Of a stretch of 64,000 nt of DNA, positions 15,892 to 25,275 are shown in pieces. The DNA is from Cyclobacteriaceae bacterium (GTDB taxonomy: Bacteria > Bacteroidota > Bacteroidia > Cytophagales > Cyclobacteriaceae): positions 2,102,566 through 2,166,565 of the forward strand of contig JABFRS010000001.1 of the NCBI GenBank assembly GCA_013141055.1, read 5' to 3'. Under the pieces are notes generated by a model. The model was not told where the DNA came from and searched no databases. It saw nothing but the letters and a program-made list of their open reading frames with translations. Numbering within the stretch: position 1 is the first letter of the stretch; each line of letters begins with the position of its first letter. Both the position numbers and the translations under genes were made by a program.

Positions 15892-17961
15892 TTACGGATA
15901 CAATTCCTTGTACCTCTTCTTACCTTCATCAAGGAATTTTACAAAATGATCAACATTCAAATCGTAAGGCTTTGGGGACACCAGCACTCGTTCATCTTTT
16001 CCAACTAATACATAAAACGGTTGTGCATTATTATTAAGATTTGTGATCTGAAGATCAGCATGCTGCTTGCCCATCGTCTTCTTTACTTTATTATCATAGG
16101 TAGATGTGTACCATTCGCTTTCAGGAAGCTCAGTTTTATCATCGACATACAAAGCAACAACAACATAATCTTCTTTTAATCTTTGCAATACTGCGGGGTC
16201 GGACCAAACTCTCGCTTCCATTTCACGACAGTTTGTACAGCCATGGCCAGTGAAGTCAATGAACAAAGGCTTTTTTTGCTGCCGCGCACATGCAATTGCC
16301 TGATCGTAATCAAAGTATCCACTGATACCGTGAGGGAAATGCAAAAACTCGGAATACTTTGGAACATCACATATTTCATTAGGCTTGTCTTTGCGTGCAG
16401 CGCCTATCAAATCGAAATCGTGAGTTGACATAGGAGGAAGATATCCTGCCAAAGCCTTTAAAGGTGCTCCCCACATTCCTGGAATCAGATAAACCACAAA
16501 TGTGAACATCACGATGGCAAGAGAAACTCTTAATACACTTACAATCTTATTCTCGGCATCAGCACCTGTGTCTCCCGGCAAACGGAATGCTTTCATCAGA
16601 TAAAGTCCAATGAGTACGCCGATTACAATCCAGATGGCAAGATTTACTTCGCGATCAAGTATCCGCCAATGAAACGCCTGATCCGCAATGCTAAGGAATT
16701 TGAATGCCAATGCTATTTCAATGAATCCTAATACAACCTTCACTGTGTTTAGCCATCCACCTGATTTCGGCAATGATTTTAACCATCCAGGAAAAAAAGC
16801 AAAGAGTGTAAACGGAATGGCAAAGGCCGCAGAAAAACCAAACATGCCAATAATTGGTTTCAGAAATTCGCCACCAGCTGACGAAACCAGAATACTTCCA
16901 ACCAGGGGGCCGGTACAAGAAAATGAAACGAGCACCAATGTAAATGCCATGAAGAAAACTCCTGACAGTCCGCCTTTCTCTGATTGCTGATCAACCTTGT
17001 TAATAAAAGTTCCTGGCAGTGTGATCTCAAACAATCCTAAAAAAGAAAGTCCAAAAACGATGAACACAGCAAAGAAGATAAGATTTGGAATCCATTCCGT
17101 TGAAAGATGATTTGCTGTTTCGGGTCCCATCAAGGGTGCAAGCACTGCTCCAATGAGTGTATAAATAATAATGATGCATGCTCCATAGATCAATGCCTGA
17201 ACTTTTGTTCCACGACCTGTGAAAAAGCTCACCGTCATTGGGATCATAGGAAATACACATGGTGTTAGTAATGCTGCCAGGCCTGCGATGAATGCGAAAA
17301 GGAAAAATCCCCAAAGAGACTTTCCACCTGTTTCCTGAATGAGGGCCGGATCGAGTTGAGGTCCCTTATTAGCGCCATAAATTTCCTGGGGCGTAACCGT
17401 TGTCGTTGCAACAACTGTGGTGTCGGTATTTAATGTTACAGTGCTTGCTGTCTCTTCCTGATTTGAATCATCATTTTTTTTTTCGCCGCTTACTGTGATG
17501 ATGTTGTCAAAAGAAAACTCCTCACTGCCCGGGACGCATACTCCATTAAGATCACTACAAGTCTGATAATCGCTCTCTCCTTTAATTCTGAGAGTCGATT
17601 TTAGAATTTTTATTTTCTGACGGAACTCACCTTTGACTTTAAATATTTTCACATCACATTCAAAGTTTTTATCATGCTTATCCAAAGGATTGATAGCACG
17701 AAGATTACCGACAAGCTTATAACTCGGGTCAGCTATAAAATTCACAGTAGTCTTTATAGGGCCATCTTCACAGTCGAACTCATTGGAGTAGAGATACCAG
17801 TTCGCCTCAATTTCAGCTGAGAAGATTAATTCAATCTCTTCACCAATAGCTACTGAAGTTTTAGAAGCAGTGTATTTCCATTTAGTTGGATTGAGCACCT
17901 GGCCAGATGAAGATGTGCAATATCCGATCAGCAGGAAAATTAAAATATGTATTGAACGCAT
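15892..17961 (-). CDS. dsbD: Thiol:disulfide interchange protein DsbD family
   Basis: 689 residues from the start at 17961, chosen because the signal peptide MRSIHILIFLLIG begins there rather than at the upstream in-frame start at 18000. The order is: an N-terminal periplasmic Ig-like domain with a Cys pair region (SDYQTCSDLNGVCVPG); about eight membrane segments including LLTPCVFPMIP and SFSCTGPLVGS, whose Cys residues shuttle electrons; and a C-terminal thioredoxin domain with GHGCTNCREME. It moves reducing power from cytoplasmic thioredoxin to periplasmic thiols, for example for cytochrome c maturation or disulfide repair. No cytochrome genes are adjacent. Confidence 0.92.
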   Translation of the reverse strand: MRSIHILIFLLIGYCTSSSGQVLNPTKWKYTASKTSVAIGEEIELIFSAEIEANWYLYSNEFDCEDGPIKTTVNFIADPSYKLVGNLRAINPLDKHDKNFECDVKIFKVKGEFRQKIKILKSTLRIKGESDYQTCSDLNGVCVPGSEEFSFDNIITVSGEKKNDDSNQEETASTVTLNTDTTVVATTTVTPQEIYGANKGPQLDPALIQETGGKSLWGFFLFAFIAGLAALLTPCVFPMIPMTVSFFTGRGTKVQALIYGACIIIIYTLIGAVLAPLMGPETANHLSTEWIPNLIFFAVFIVFGLSFLGLFEITLPGTFINKVDQQSEKGGLSGVFFMAFTLVLVSFSCTGPLVGSILVSSAGGEFLKPIIGMFGFSAAFAIPFTLFAFFPGWLKSLPKSGGWLNTVKVVLGFIEIALAFKFLSIADQAFHWRILDREVNLAIWIVIGVLIGLYLMKAFRLPGDTGADAENKIVSVLRVSLAIVMFTFVVYLIPGMWGAPLKALAGYLPPMSTHDFDLIGAARKDKPNEICDVPKYSEFLHFPHGISGYFDYDQAIACARQQKKPLFIDFTGHGCTNCREMEARVWSDPAVLQRLKEDYVVVALYVDDKTELPESEWYTSTYDNKVKKTMGKQHADLQITNLNNNAQPFYVLVGKDERVLVSPKPYDLNVDHFVKFLDEGKKRYKELYP

Positions 17962-18103
17962 TATAATATGGTCTGTAAAACGAATGCTAAGGTAACGCAA
18001 CTCACAGCAAAATCGTTGGTGGAGAGTAAGGCAATCATCACAATTTAAAAATCATTAACAAAAAACAGCGTGAATTGCAGCCCGGAAGACAATCCATGAA
18101 AGC

Positions 18104-18128
18104 AAAAACCCGCTGTTAACGGGTTTTT
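18104..18128. terminator. Rho-independent terminator of the M14 operon
   Basis: A perfect 9-bp stem, AAAAACCCG (18104-18112) and CGGGTTTTT (18120-18128), with the 7-nt loop ctgttaa. It lies 36 bp beyond the stop of the M14 gene on the minus strand, and the T-tract is usable on either strand. Confidence 0.88.
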
Positions 18129-18163
18129 AAAAGAAGCGATGGCTTCATAGAATAACACAATTG

Positions 18164-19894
18164 CTATTTCTGCTTACTCGCTGTTCCGCCTTTTTTACTA
18201 TCAACCTTTACGGAATATGTCTTTCCTCCACTGATGATCCAACGAACAGTTACAGATCCCATTCCTGGAATATTGTCAACTTCAAGTTGATTAGGATTTG
18301 TTTTTTGTTCACGAATCAAATTCATGTCACGATTCTCAACGATGAGCCCAGCCACCACAGAAGCGCCTTCGATACGGATGTAATCAGGTCTTTCAATTTT
18401 GAATTTCAAATCCTGACTTGAGTGTGTAGGCATGATACGTTTGTTGGCGATGACTGCTGTTACTTCTATAAGTCCTCCTCCTAACGATCTTTCTGTGATC
18501 TCATCTATTTCAAGTTTCGGCATGCTGTAAGCGTGATAAACACAAAATGCCATGTTGCGGTGTGCATCGCTTTCCAATAAGAATCCCGGATCGGCACGCG
18601 TGAAGTTTTTCTTTGGACCACCTATCTCTATTTTTCCAAACTGAGGATGAGTGAATTCCTTCCATGCAACAATTGCATCGCCGAATAACAATGACTTGTC
18701 AAATTCATATGCTTCTCCAGGGCCCGATCTTTCTTCGTCGCCTTTCTTATGAAAATATTGATAAGAATTGAAAAGCTCATTGGAGAATGTATATGCCCCA
18801 CGACTTCCATAAAACCAATCGAGCTCACCACCCCATGCTGTGTAGAGATCTTTGTACACCACCAGATAATTATAACCAGGAATTAACAACTCCCCTTTTT
18901 TTCCAATCGCATCATATATTCTAACATCATCAGCATTATAGGTACTGATGTCTTCTTCCGCCCCCGGACCACGAAGAATCATTCCGCCTGAATTATGAAA
19001 GCTTTGTGCTCCTGCAATGTTGGGATGAGTGATGACAAAATCACGCACGTTTCTGTTTTCTGGTATTGAGAATGGATACTTAAATGCTCCGTTCTGAATA
19101 TAGTTTGGCTGCCACTTCCATGCCCAGTCACGATTAGGATCATAGTAACCTGTTCCATCTTCATTGACACGGCCATCACCATCCTTATCAATCCCTTCAT
19201 AACCCAATTGCTCATATCCTCCTGGTTCATCCGTCTTCGCAAGAATCAATCTCCGTGGATCATTAGGATCTTTCTTAAATCTCCCATTTGGATTTTTGCG
19301 GATCATCTGAGTAATGTTTCCATCACCATCCAGATCACTAAATCCATCTTCATTGATCAATCCATCACGATCATTATCCACTGGCATAACTCCTGAACGT
19401 GGGCTGTTGGGAGAGTTCGGTTCTTTCATAAAATGATCACGGGCATCCGGATTGATTGTCGGGACGATGTAGAAAACTTTATCTGCCAGGAGTTCTTTTA
19501 TAAATGCTACATCCTTAAATGATTCTGCGAGATACCATGCTGTGTACATCGCCATTTCTGTTCCCTGAATTTCATTGGAGTGAATATTTCCATCGATGTA
19601 CATGGCAGGCTTCTCTTCCGGTTTGCCTTTCGTGAAATCGGTTACAGTCAATACCCACATTTCGCGACCCTGAAAACTTTTACCAATGGTTCCAAGCTTG
19701 ATAAGATCAGGATGTGCTGCCGCCAGTTTCTTACAGATATCTGTGATCCCTGCATGATTATAGTAACGATTCCAGGAAATGGGCACTTTAGGATTTTCGG
19801 GGCTTCCTGCCGCGCGAAAAACTCCGTTGGCTTCCTGAGCTATTGATGAAACTGCTACCGATAAAAGAAAGAATATATAGATGAAAGATCTCAT
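18164..19894 (-). CDS. M14 family zinc carboxypeptidase, secreted
   Basis: 576 residues from the start at 19894, where the signal peptide MRSFIYIFFLLSVAVSSIAQ begins; the longer in-frame start at 19921 would overlap the preceding gene. The zinc ligands are visible: DGNIHSNEIQG (His105, Glu108) and SFHNSGG (His300). The substrate-binding Arg of NPDARDHF (Arg152) is also present. Two Asp-rich loops inside the domain (DNDRDGLINEDG, about 173-184, and DKDGDGRVNEDG, about 236-247) look like calcium-binding loops. It should release C-terminal residues from peptides outside the cytoplasm. It follows the second M14 gene by 10 bp, so the two form an operon ended by the hairpin at 18104. Confidence 0.9.
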   Translation of the reverse strand: MRSFIYIFFLLSVAVSSIAQEANGVFRAAGSPENPKVPISWNRYYNHAGITDICKKLAAAHPDLIKLGTIGKSFQGREMWVLTVTDFTKGKPEEKPAMYIDGNIHSNEIQGTEMAMYTAWYLAESFKDVAFIKELLADKVFYIVPTINPDARDHFMKEPNSPNSPRSGVMPVDNDRDGLINEDGFSDLDGDGNITQMIRKNPNGRFKKDPNDPRRLILAKTDEPGGYEQLGYEGIDKDGDGRVNEDGTGYYDPNRDWAWKWQPNYIQNGAFKYPFSIPENRNVRDFVITHPNIAGAQSFHNSGGMILRGPGAEEDISTYNADDVRIYDAIGKKGELLIPGYNYLVVYKDLYTAWGGELDWFYGSRGAYTFSNELFNSYQYFHKKGDEERSGPGEAYEFDKSLLFGDAIVAWKEFTHPQFGKIEIGGPKKNFTRADPGFLLESDAHRNMAFCVYHAYSMPKLEIDEITERSLGGGLIEVTAVIANKRIMPTHSSQDLKFKIERPDYIRIEGASVVAGLIVENRDMNLIREQKTNPNQLEVDNIPGMGSVTVRWIISGGKTYSVKVDSKKGGTASKQK

Positions 19895-19904
19895 GCTGAT
19901 TCGA

Positions 19905-21548
19905 TTAAAGGTTAATGTCAATTTTTTTCACTCCTGTCTGTGGTGAACCGGCCTCCACTGTTGCTTTGCCCTTACCCTTTATCAGCCAGCTTAGTTCTTT
20001 TGTTTCACCAGCTTCAAGATTGGGCAACAGCGTTACTTTATTTCCGCTGATGATCATCTGATCGCCTGTGGTTGTCAAAGTGATTTTCACAAGTTTGTTG
20101 AAGTTGTTGTTCTTTCCGATATCAGCAATGGCTGAAAAGAGTCCTTTGTTTTGAATAGTTATGGTAATGCGACTCACACCATTTTCCAGCGATTCAGTTT
20201 TTTGTCCGATGACATCTATTTCTGGTTTCTTCGAGGCAAGAGAGAGAATAAATTTTGTGTGATCCTCCGCAAGTTTATTTACCATTTTATATGGAGGATT
20301 CATTTTCACAAATGGCTTAAACCCTCCTACTTCAGCATTCTTCCCAACATAATCAGGATGATTTATTTTCTGCCATGGGGTGAATGCATCCACTCCTTCT
20401 TTTTCAGCCCATCGGATGAAATCAACATCTGTATTCTTATCATCATTAACCTTATATTTTTTTGCCTGAACAGTATCTTTTGGAATTTCAAATTTAGGAA
20501 CCCACCATCCTGATGTGCTGAAACTTTGACGACCGTAATGGAAGTAAGCCCATTGAACAAAATCCCCTTTGCTTCCTCCTACAACGGGAGCATCTTTAAG
20601 CGAAACGCTTTTCTTATAAAGATCAGAGGCAATTTTATTCGGACGCGCATCATTTTCAAGGATGCCCATTGGCACACGGCCGGCGTTTTTGCTTTTATCA
20701 AATTTCCAGGGTTCTGAAAGATTGTTGGTTGGCCCGAACGTAACGACTGCAAATACATTAAATCGTTCATACAGATAATCAAGTACTGCGCGGTTCTCCA
20801 ATTCAGATACAGGATGTTCTCCAGCCCCCGGCATAAAGTAAGGTGGGTCGAATGTCAGACTCTTGTTGAATTGTATTCCTCCTTCAGGATCTTCATTGGT
20901 CTTACCATCCTTGTCATTATTAATTCCTTCAGAGATAAGAATGTATTTTCCTTGTTCGCCCTTTTCGGCATTAGCCATCACCATGATCCTGTTATCAGCT
21001 GGATGTGTTCTCCATTTACCAGATGGGTCTTCGATTCGTACCATGGATATTAAACCATCGTTGTTGAGGTCCTCAAAAGGATCTTCATTCATCTTACCAT
21101 CACGATCATCGTCGGTTGATGTTGCATTGGCACTTCGTTCATACTTGACTTTGTCAAAATATTGTTCTGCTGCATCCGGACTAACCGATGGGAAAACATA
21201 AAATGTTGTTGTACTCAAAAGATTTTTAATACTATCCTTTTGTGCGTTTGCTAAAAGTTTTTCCGCAAAGCCAACCGCTAACTCCTGACCGAGTAAGTGA
21301 TATCCCTCCACTCCTCCCACCACAACAATAGCTGGATGGTTGGCCCGGTCACCCGAACCAATTTCAAGAACCCAAATATCTTTTCCCCCACTTGTTTTGG
21401 TGAGAGACTGCAATTTGGTCAGCGTTGGATTTGCAGATTCCAGCGCCTTCACTCGCTGCGTCAGTTGTGCATGGTTGCTATAGTTCTGACCAATGGCCAG
21501 ATGCGTTGCCAGGAAGCAAAGCACTATTACTAAAAATCTTTTAATCAT
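19905..21548 (-). CDS. M14-like peptidase homologue, probably inactive or altered
   Basis: 547 residues with signal peptide MIKRFLVIVLCFLATHLAIG. It aligns along its length with the M14 protein encoded next to it, including the Asp-rich loops DDDRDGKMNEDPFEDLNNDG and NNDKDGKTNED. The HxxE zinc motif position reads VGGVEGYHLLG, so His and Glu are exchanged (Glu81, His84). The third-ligand His aligns with Gly272 (TFGPTNN). The substrate-binding Arg region reads SPDAAEQYF. Classic carboxypeptidase activity is therefore doubtful; a binding role or an altered active site is possible. The C-terminal ~110 residues are a beta sandwich. It is the first gene of the operon, 90 bp after the DUF885 gene. 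Confidence 0.82.
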   Translation of the reverse strand: MIKRFLVIVLCFLATHLAIGQNYSNHAQLTQRVKALESANPTLTKLQSLTKTSGGKDIWVLEIGSGDRANHPAIVVVGGVEGYHLLGQELAVGFAEKLLANAQKDSIKNLLSTTTFYVFPSVSPDAAEQYFDKVKYERSANATSTDDDRDGKMNEDPFEDLNNDGLISMVRIEDPSGKWRTHPADNRIMVMANAEKGEQGKYILISEGINNDKDGKTNEDPEGGIQFNKSLTFDPPYFMPGAGEHPVSELENRAVLDYLYERFNVFAVVTFGPTNNLSEPWKFDKSKNAGRVPMGILENDARPNKIASDLYKKSVSLKDAPVVGGSKGDFVQWAYFHYGRQSFSTSGWWVPKFEIPKDTVQAKKYKVNDDKNTDVDFIRWAEKEGVDAFTPWQKINHPDYVGKNAEVGGFKPFVKMNPPYKMVNKLAEDHTKFILSLASKKPEIDVIGQKTESLENGVSRITITIQNKGLFSAIADIGKNNNFNKLVKITLTTTGDQMIISGNKVTLLPNLEAGETKELSWLIKGKGKATVEAGSPQTGVKKIDINL

Positions 21549-21638
21549 ACTTATTTGAATAAGGCTGTGAATATTTAAAATCTATAGGGACTTTACTATT
21601 CTACCGTTATGAACGGCAGAAAGATTACTTAAGAGCTC

Positions 21639-23339
21639 TTACTTAAACTTCCATGATGTTTTAAAATCCCTTGAGAGCCGATCATTTGTCAATAATGCTC
21701 TCATCATTTCCACGGGAATTGATCCGTTTTGAAGAATCGCATCATGGTAATCTTTTTCCTTGATTTTTCCTGTATTGACGAGTTCCGTGCGCAACGCATA
21801 ATATTGTTTCGCTCCGATCATGTATGCTAATTGATAGAGCGGTGGATAACCTCCCGTGAAAGATCTTCTCACCTCTGCTGTTGCGTTGGCACGTTCATGA
21901 CCCACTTTATCGACAAGAAAATCAATACAAGTTTGCGGAGTCCACTTATTCATATGATAGTTGAGCGAGAAAATTATTCTTGCACAACGATGCATTCTCC
22001 AGAAGAGCATTCCCACTCTGTTCTCCGGCGACTTCTGAAAACCCTTGTCCCATAATATCATCTCCCAATACACTGCCCAACCTTCAACAGAAAAAGGTGT
22101 GCTGAAATTACGTCGTTCAGGATGATAACGACTATTCATGAATAACTGCAGGTGATGACCCGGTATGAGTTCATGATGGACTGTTGCCCGTGCAAAATGT
22201 TTATTGTTACCACGAAGACTCATCATTTTATCTTCCTGTGGCATGGTGCTGGTAGGAAAAGCAATTTGCAGGACTTCACCTCCCAAAAAGAAAGGGCTGA
22301 ACTTTTGTTGTTCAGGACTCATCATGGTCATGCGCCAGACTTCTTTTGCCAATGTTGGCACAGTTACAAGATTATTCTTCTCAACGTAATCAATTGCTTC
22401 TGTTGCCAGAAATTCCAGGTACTCAGGTTGACGACCTTCCGCAACGTGATCATTCTTGACTTTTTCCAAAGCATCTTTCCATTTATCACCAAAGCCCATC
22501 TCTGCAGATGCTTTCAACATTTCCTTTTCACACCATGCAAATTCCTTGTTGGCAATTTCAACCAGATCTTCAGGAGTGTAGGGTATCATTTCAAACTCAA
22601 GGCTCTTGATAATCTCTTCACGACCAATTGGATTTCCAAAGATTCCGCTGCCATCATCTTTGGATACATCGATCGTCTTCCAGTTCTTCAGAAAACGCAC
22701 GTATTGAGCAAGAGTAGTGTCCAACTCCGCATAGGGAGCTTTTGTCCACCATGTGAATTGCGGATCATAATCATTATAAAATCTGAATAAGTCGCGAAGT
22801 GCCGCTTTATAACCTTGCGCTGCATTGCTTGCCCTGTTGGCAAGTCGCTCATTGTACTTTGGTAATTTTTCAATCTCCTGCTGTTTCAGCTGAACATCTT
22901 TTTTTAACTCATTGAAAGCAGCGGCCGTCTTCTCCCCATCGAGGACAGCACCTTTTCTTCTGAGAATCACTAACGGCAGAATCTTATCCCCAAACCTTAT
23001 TGATGACTGGATCTGTTCAAATTCCCGTTTGTTCTGTTGAAGAGCATACTCTTCACGTTCAATAAGATTTTTTAAAAGGATGTAATCAATTTTTCCTGTT
23101 TGATTTAACGATTCAAACTGAATGCTTTTCAATTTGTTCAGCCAATCACTATGAAGCTTACTAAATCTGGAATAATACTCATCTGATTCACGAATGGTGT
23201 ATTTACGCGAAAGTGCACCATTGTCCGCCTGATATGCCAGGATGTGATCGGTCATTGCACTTAAAGTATTGAATGATTCCTGAGCCTGGCATCCCAGTGC
23301 TATTAGCAAACTCAATACAAGGAGTGTGATGTGCTTCAT
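21639..23339 (-). CDS. DUF885 family metallopeptidase-like lipoprotein or secreted protein
   Basis: 566 residues. The N-terminus (MKHITLLVLSLLIALGCQAQ) fits a signal peptide, with Cys17 as a possible lipidation site. The body is helical, and around residue 390 it has HHELIPGHHLQLF, an HExxH-type zinc site in the form H-E-x-x-P-G-H-H that marks DUF885 proteins. A second set of conserved residues (VEGWAVYWE, GYPPLYQLAYMIG) follows. Members are predicted zinc peptidases, with little biochemical proof. It lies between the M20 gene (a terminator separates them) and the M14 pair, all on the same strand, so it belongs to a peptide-degradation cluster. Confidence 0.85.
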   Translation of the reverse strand: MKHITLLVLSLLIALGCQAQESFNTLSAMTDHILAYQADNGALSRKYTIRESDEYYSRFSKLHSDWLNKLKSIQFESLNQTGKIDYILLKNLIEREEYALQQNKREFEQIQSSIRFGDKILPLVILRRKGAVLDGEKTAAAFNELKKDVQLKQQEIEKLPKYNERLANRASNAAQGYKAALRDLFRFYNDYDPQFTWWTKAPYAELDTTLAQYVRFLKNWKTIDVSKDDGSGIFGNPIGREEIIKSLEFEMIPYTPEDLVEIANKEFAWCEKEMLKASAEMGFGDKWKDALEKVKNDHVAEGRQPEYLEFLATEAIDYVEKNNLVTVPTLAKEVWRMTMMSPEQQKFSPFFLGGEVLQIAFPTSTMPQEDKMMSLRGNNKHFARATVHHELIPGHHLQLFMNSRYHPERRNFSTPFSVEGWAVYWEMILWDKGFQKSPENRVGMLFWRMHRCARIIFSLNYHMNKWTPQTCIDFLVDKVGHERANATAEVRRSFTGGYPPLYQLAYMIGAKQYYALRTELVNTGKIKEKDYHDAILQNGSIPVEMMRALLTNDRLSRDFKTSWKFK

Positions 23340-23355
23340 AAAAGATGAGGGGGAT

Positions 23356-23385
23356 AAAAAAGGGCCGCTAAAAAAGCAGCCCCTT
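23356..23385 (-). terminator. Rho-independent terminator of the M20 gene
   Basis: On the minus strand, AAGGGGCTGCT pairs with AGCGGCCCTT around a short T loop, with one mismatch and one bulge, and is followed by TTTTTT. It lies after the stop of the M20 dipeptidase gene and only about 17 bp before the DUF885 start. Confidence 0.7.
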
Positions 23386-23533
23386 ACCTAAAACTATGAA
23401 ATTAATAGGTGTGTTTAAAAACCAATTCAATTACATGATATGATTCTGAAATTGCTATTTCTTTTTTATGAAGTACAAATTCAGGGGATATATGGTGAAC
23501 TGATGAGACAGCAAGCATTTCAAACAAGTGGTT

Positions 23534-24895
23534 CTACTTCCCCATTCCATAATACTTATGAAACGCCACAATCGTTTCGATTCCAATCAGGAAATTCTTA
23601 ATGCCATAATGTTCATTGGGTGAGTGCAATGCATCGGTATCAAGACCGAATCCCATTAATACTGTGTCGAGGCCCAGTTCCTTTTTAAATAACGCAACGA
23701 TTGGAATGCTGCCTCCATCGCGTGTGGGTATCGGATTCTTACCCCAAACTTCTTCGAAAGCTTTACTCGCAGCATGATATGCTTTTGAATCCGTTGGTGT
23801 CACTGCAGGCTCGCCACCATGATGTGCAATTACTTTTACCTTCACTGACTTAGGTGCTATTGATATAAAATGTTTGGTGAACAAATCCGTGATCTCCTGA
23901 GGACTTTGATTTGGTACCAGCCGCATTGAAATTTTTGCATGTGCTTTTGATGGCAACACTGTCTTTGCACCTTCACCTGTATACCCACCCCAGATGCCAT
24001 TCACATCCAACGTCGGACGAATACCTGTTCGCTCAATCGTTGTATATCCTCTCTCTCCTTTGATCTCTTCGATGCCTAACTCTTTTTTATAATCATTCAG
24101 ATCAAAAGGAGCATTGTTGATTGCCTTTCGTTCATCGCTGGATAGCTCAGCTACTTTATCATAAAATCCGGGAATCGTAATTCTTCCATCTTCGTCATGC
24201 ATGGATGCGATCATCTTGCTCAAAATATTAACAGGATTTGCAACAGCACCACCATAAACACCTGAATGAAGATCTCTGTTGGGGCCCGTCACCTCCACTT
24301 CCATATAACTTAATCCGCGCAAACCAACAGTAATGGAAGGTTGATTCAATGAGATCAAAGATGTGTCTGAAATCAAAATCACATCTGCCTTCAGTCTTTC
24401 CTTGTTTGCTTTTACAAAAGTACCAAGGTTATCCGATCCAACCTCTTCTTCACCTTCGATCATGAACTTCACATTACAACTTAGCATGTTATGTTTCATC
24501 ATAATTTCAAATGCCTTGACGTGCATATAAAATTGTCCTTTATCATCACAAGCACCGCGTGCATAAATTTTTCCGTCACGCACTGTCGGCTCAAAGGGGG
24601 GTGTATTCCACAGATCAAGAGGATCAGGAGGCTGTACATCATAGTGACCATACACCAAAACGGTCGGTTTCTTTGGATCGACCATCTTCTCACCATAAAC
24701 AATGGGATGACCTTTGGTTTCCATTAACTCAACTTTTTCAGCACCTGCCGCCTTCAGCTTTTCCACAACATACTCAGCTGCCTTCCGAACATCGCCAGCA
24801 TGACGACTGTCTGCGCTTACAGAAGGTATTCTTAGTAATTCAAAAAGTTCGTTGAGGAATTGCTCCTGATGGGATTGTATGTACTCGTGTATCAT
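23534..24895 (-). CDS. M20 family dipeptidase
   Basis: 453 cytoplasmic residues with no signal peptide. The metal-site motifs are in order: VYGHYDVQPPDP (His, Asp), RGACDDKGQ (bridging Asp), IEGEEEVGS (catalytic and ligand Glu pair), ISDTS (Asp) and a final LHSPNEHYG (His). Residues about 185-345 form the dimerisation domain inserted in the catalytic fold. The long DPLDLWNTPPFEPTVRDGKI stretch is typical of the carnosinase/CPG2-like dipeptidase branch. It would hydrolyse dipeptides taken up or made by the neighbouring secreted peptidases; that link is inferred from position. It has its own terminator. Confidence 0.92.
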   Translation of the reverse strand: MIHEYIQSHQEQFLNELFELLRIPSVSADSRHAGDVRKAAEYVVEKLKAAGAEKVELMETKGHPIVYGEKMVDPKKPTVLVYGHYDVQPPDPLDLWNTPPFEPTVRDGKIYARGACDDKGQFYMHVKAFEIMMKHNMLSCNVKFMIEGEEEVGSDNLGTFVKANKERLKADVILISDTSLISLNQPSITVGLRGLSYMEVEVTGPNRDLHSGVYGGAVANPVNILSKMIASMHDEDGRITIPGFYDKVAELSSDERKAINNAPFDLNDYKKELGIEEIKGERGYTTIERTGIRPTLDVNGIWGGYTGEGAKTVLPSKAHAKISMRLVPNQSPQEITDLFTKHFISIAPKSVKVKVIAHHGGEPAVTPTDSKAYHAASKAFEEVWGKNPIPTRDGGSIPIVALFKKELGLDTVLMGFGLDTDALHSPNEHYGIKNFLIGIETIVAFHKYYGMGK

Positions 24896-25275
24896 GAGGG
24901 GACGTTTAAAAGTGGAAAGCTAAAAGTTTAATACCTAACAGTAAAAACCGAATGATAAGGGGCCCGGCAGGCTGGGAGTGTAATTAATAGTCCTGAGATG
25001 TAACAAGTTGTAACATAAAACTTCCCTTATGCAAACTCCTTTTTAGGGAAAATGGCTTTTTTTGGGTAAAAACAGCATATGTGATAGTTTCAAACGTTTT
25101 CTCTCCAGATTTGTACAAGCATCAGAATCGGCCTTTCTAGCATCTATTGCGTAACTAAACCTTGTAATCGAAGTAAATAACCGACGTTTCTCTTTTTCAG
25201 GATGTAAATCTGCCAAAAGGATAGGCCAATTTTCCAATGCTCATGACATCTCTTTAAATAGTATAACCGCCCAAT
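24896..25275. other. 380-bp divergent intergenic region
   Basis: No gene is supported here. It must hold the promoters of the M20 gene (minus) and the FtsX-type permease gene (plus). One direct repeat, TGTAACA at 24999-25005 and again at 25009-25015 (10-bp period), is the only structured motif seen. The 64-codon minus-strand frame at 25043-25237 has no recognisable feature and is not called. Confidence 0.5.

Noticed and set aside
21550..21563. CTTATTTGAATAAG palindrome next to the M14 start
   Set aside because: Short and AT-rich; expected by chance in this sequence.
25043..25237. 64-codon minus-strand frame in the M20/FtsX intergenic region
   Set aside because: No signal peptide, domain or conserved pattern, and it would occupy the shared promoter region.
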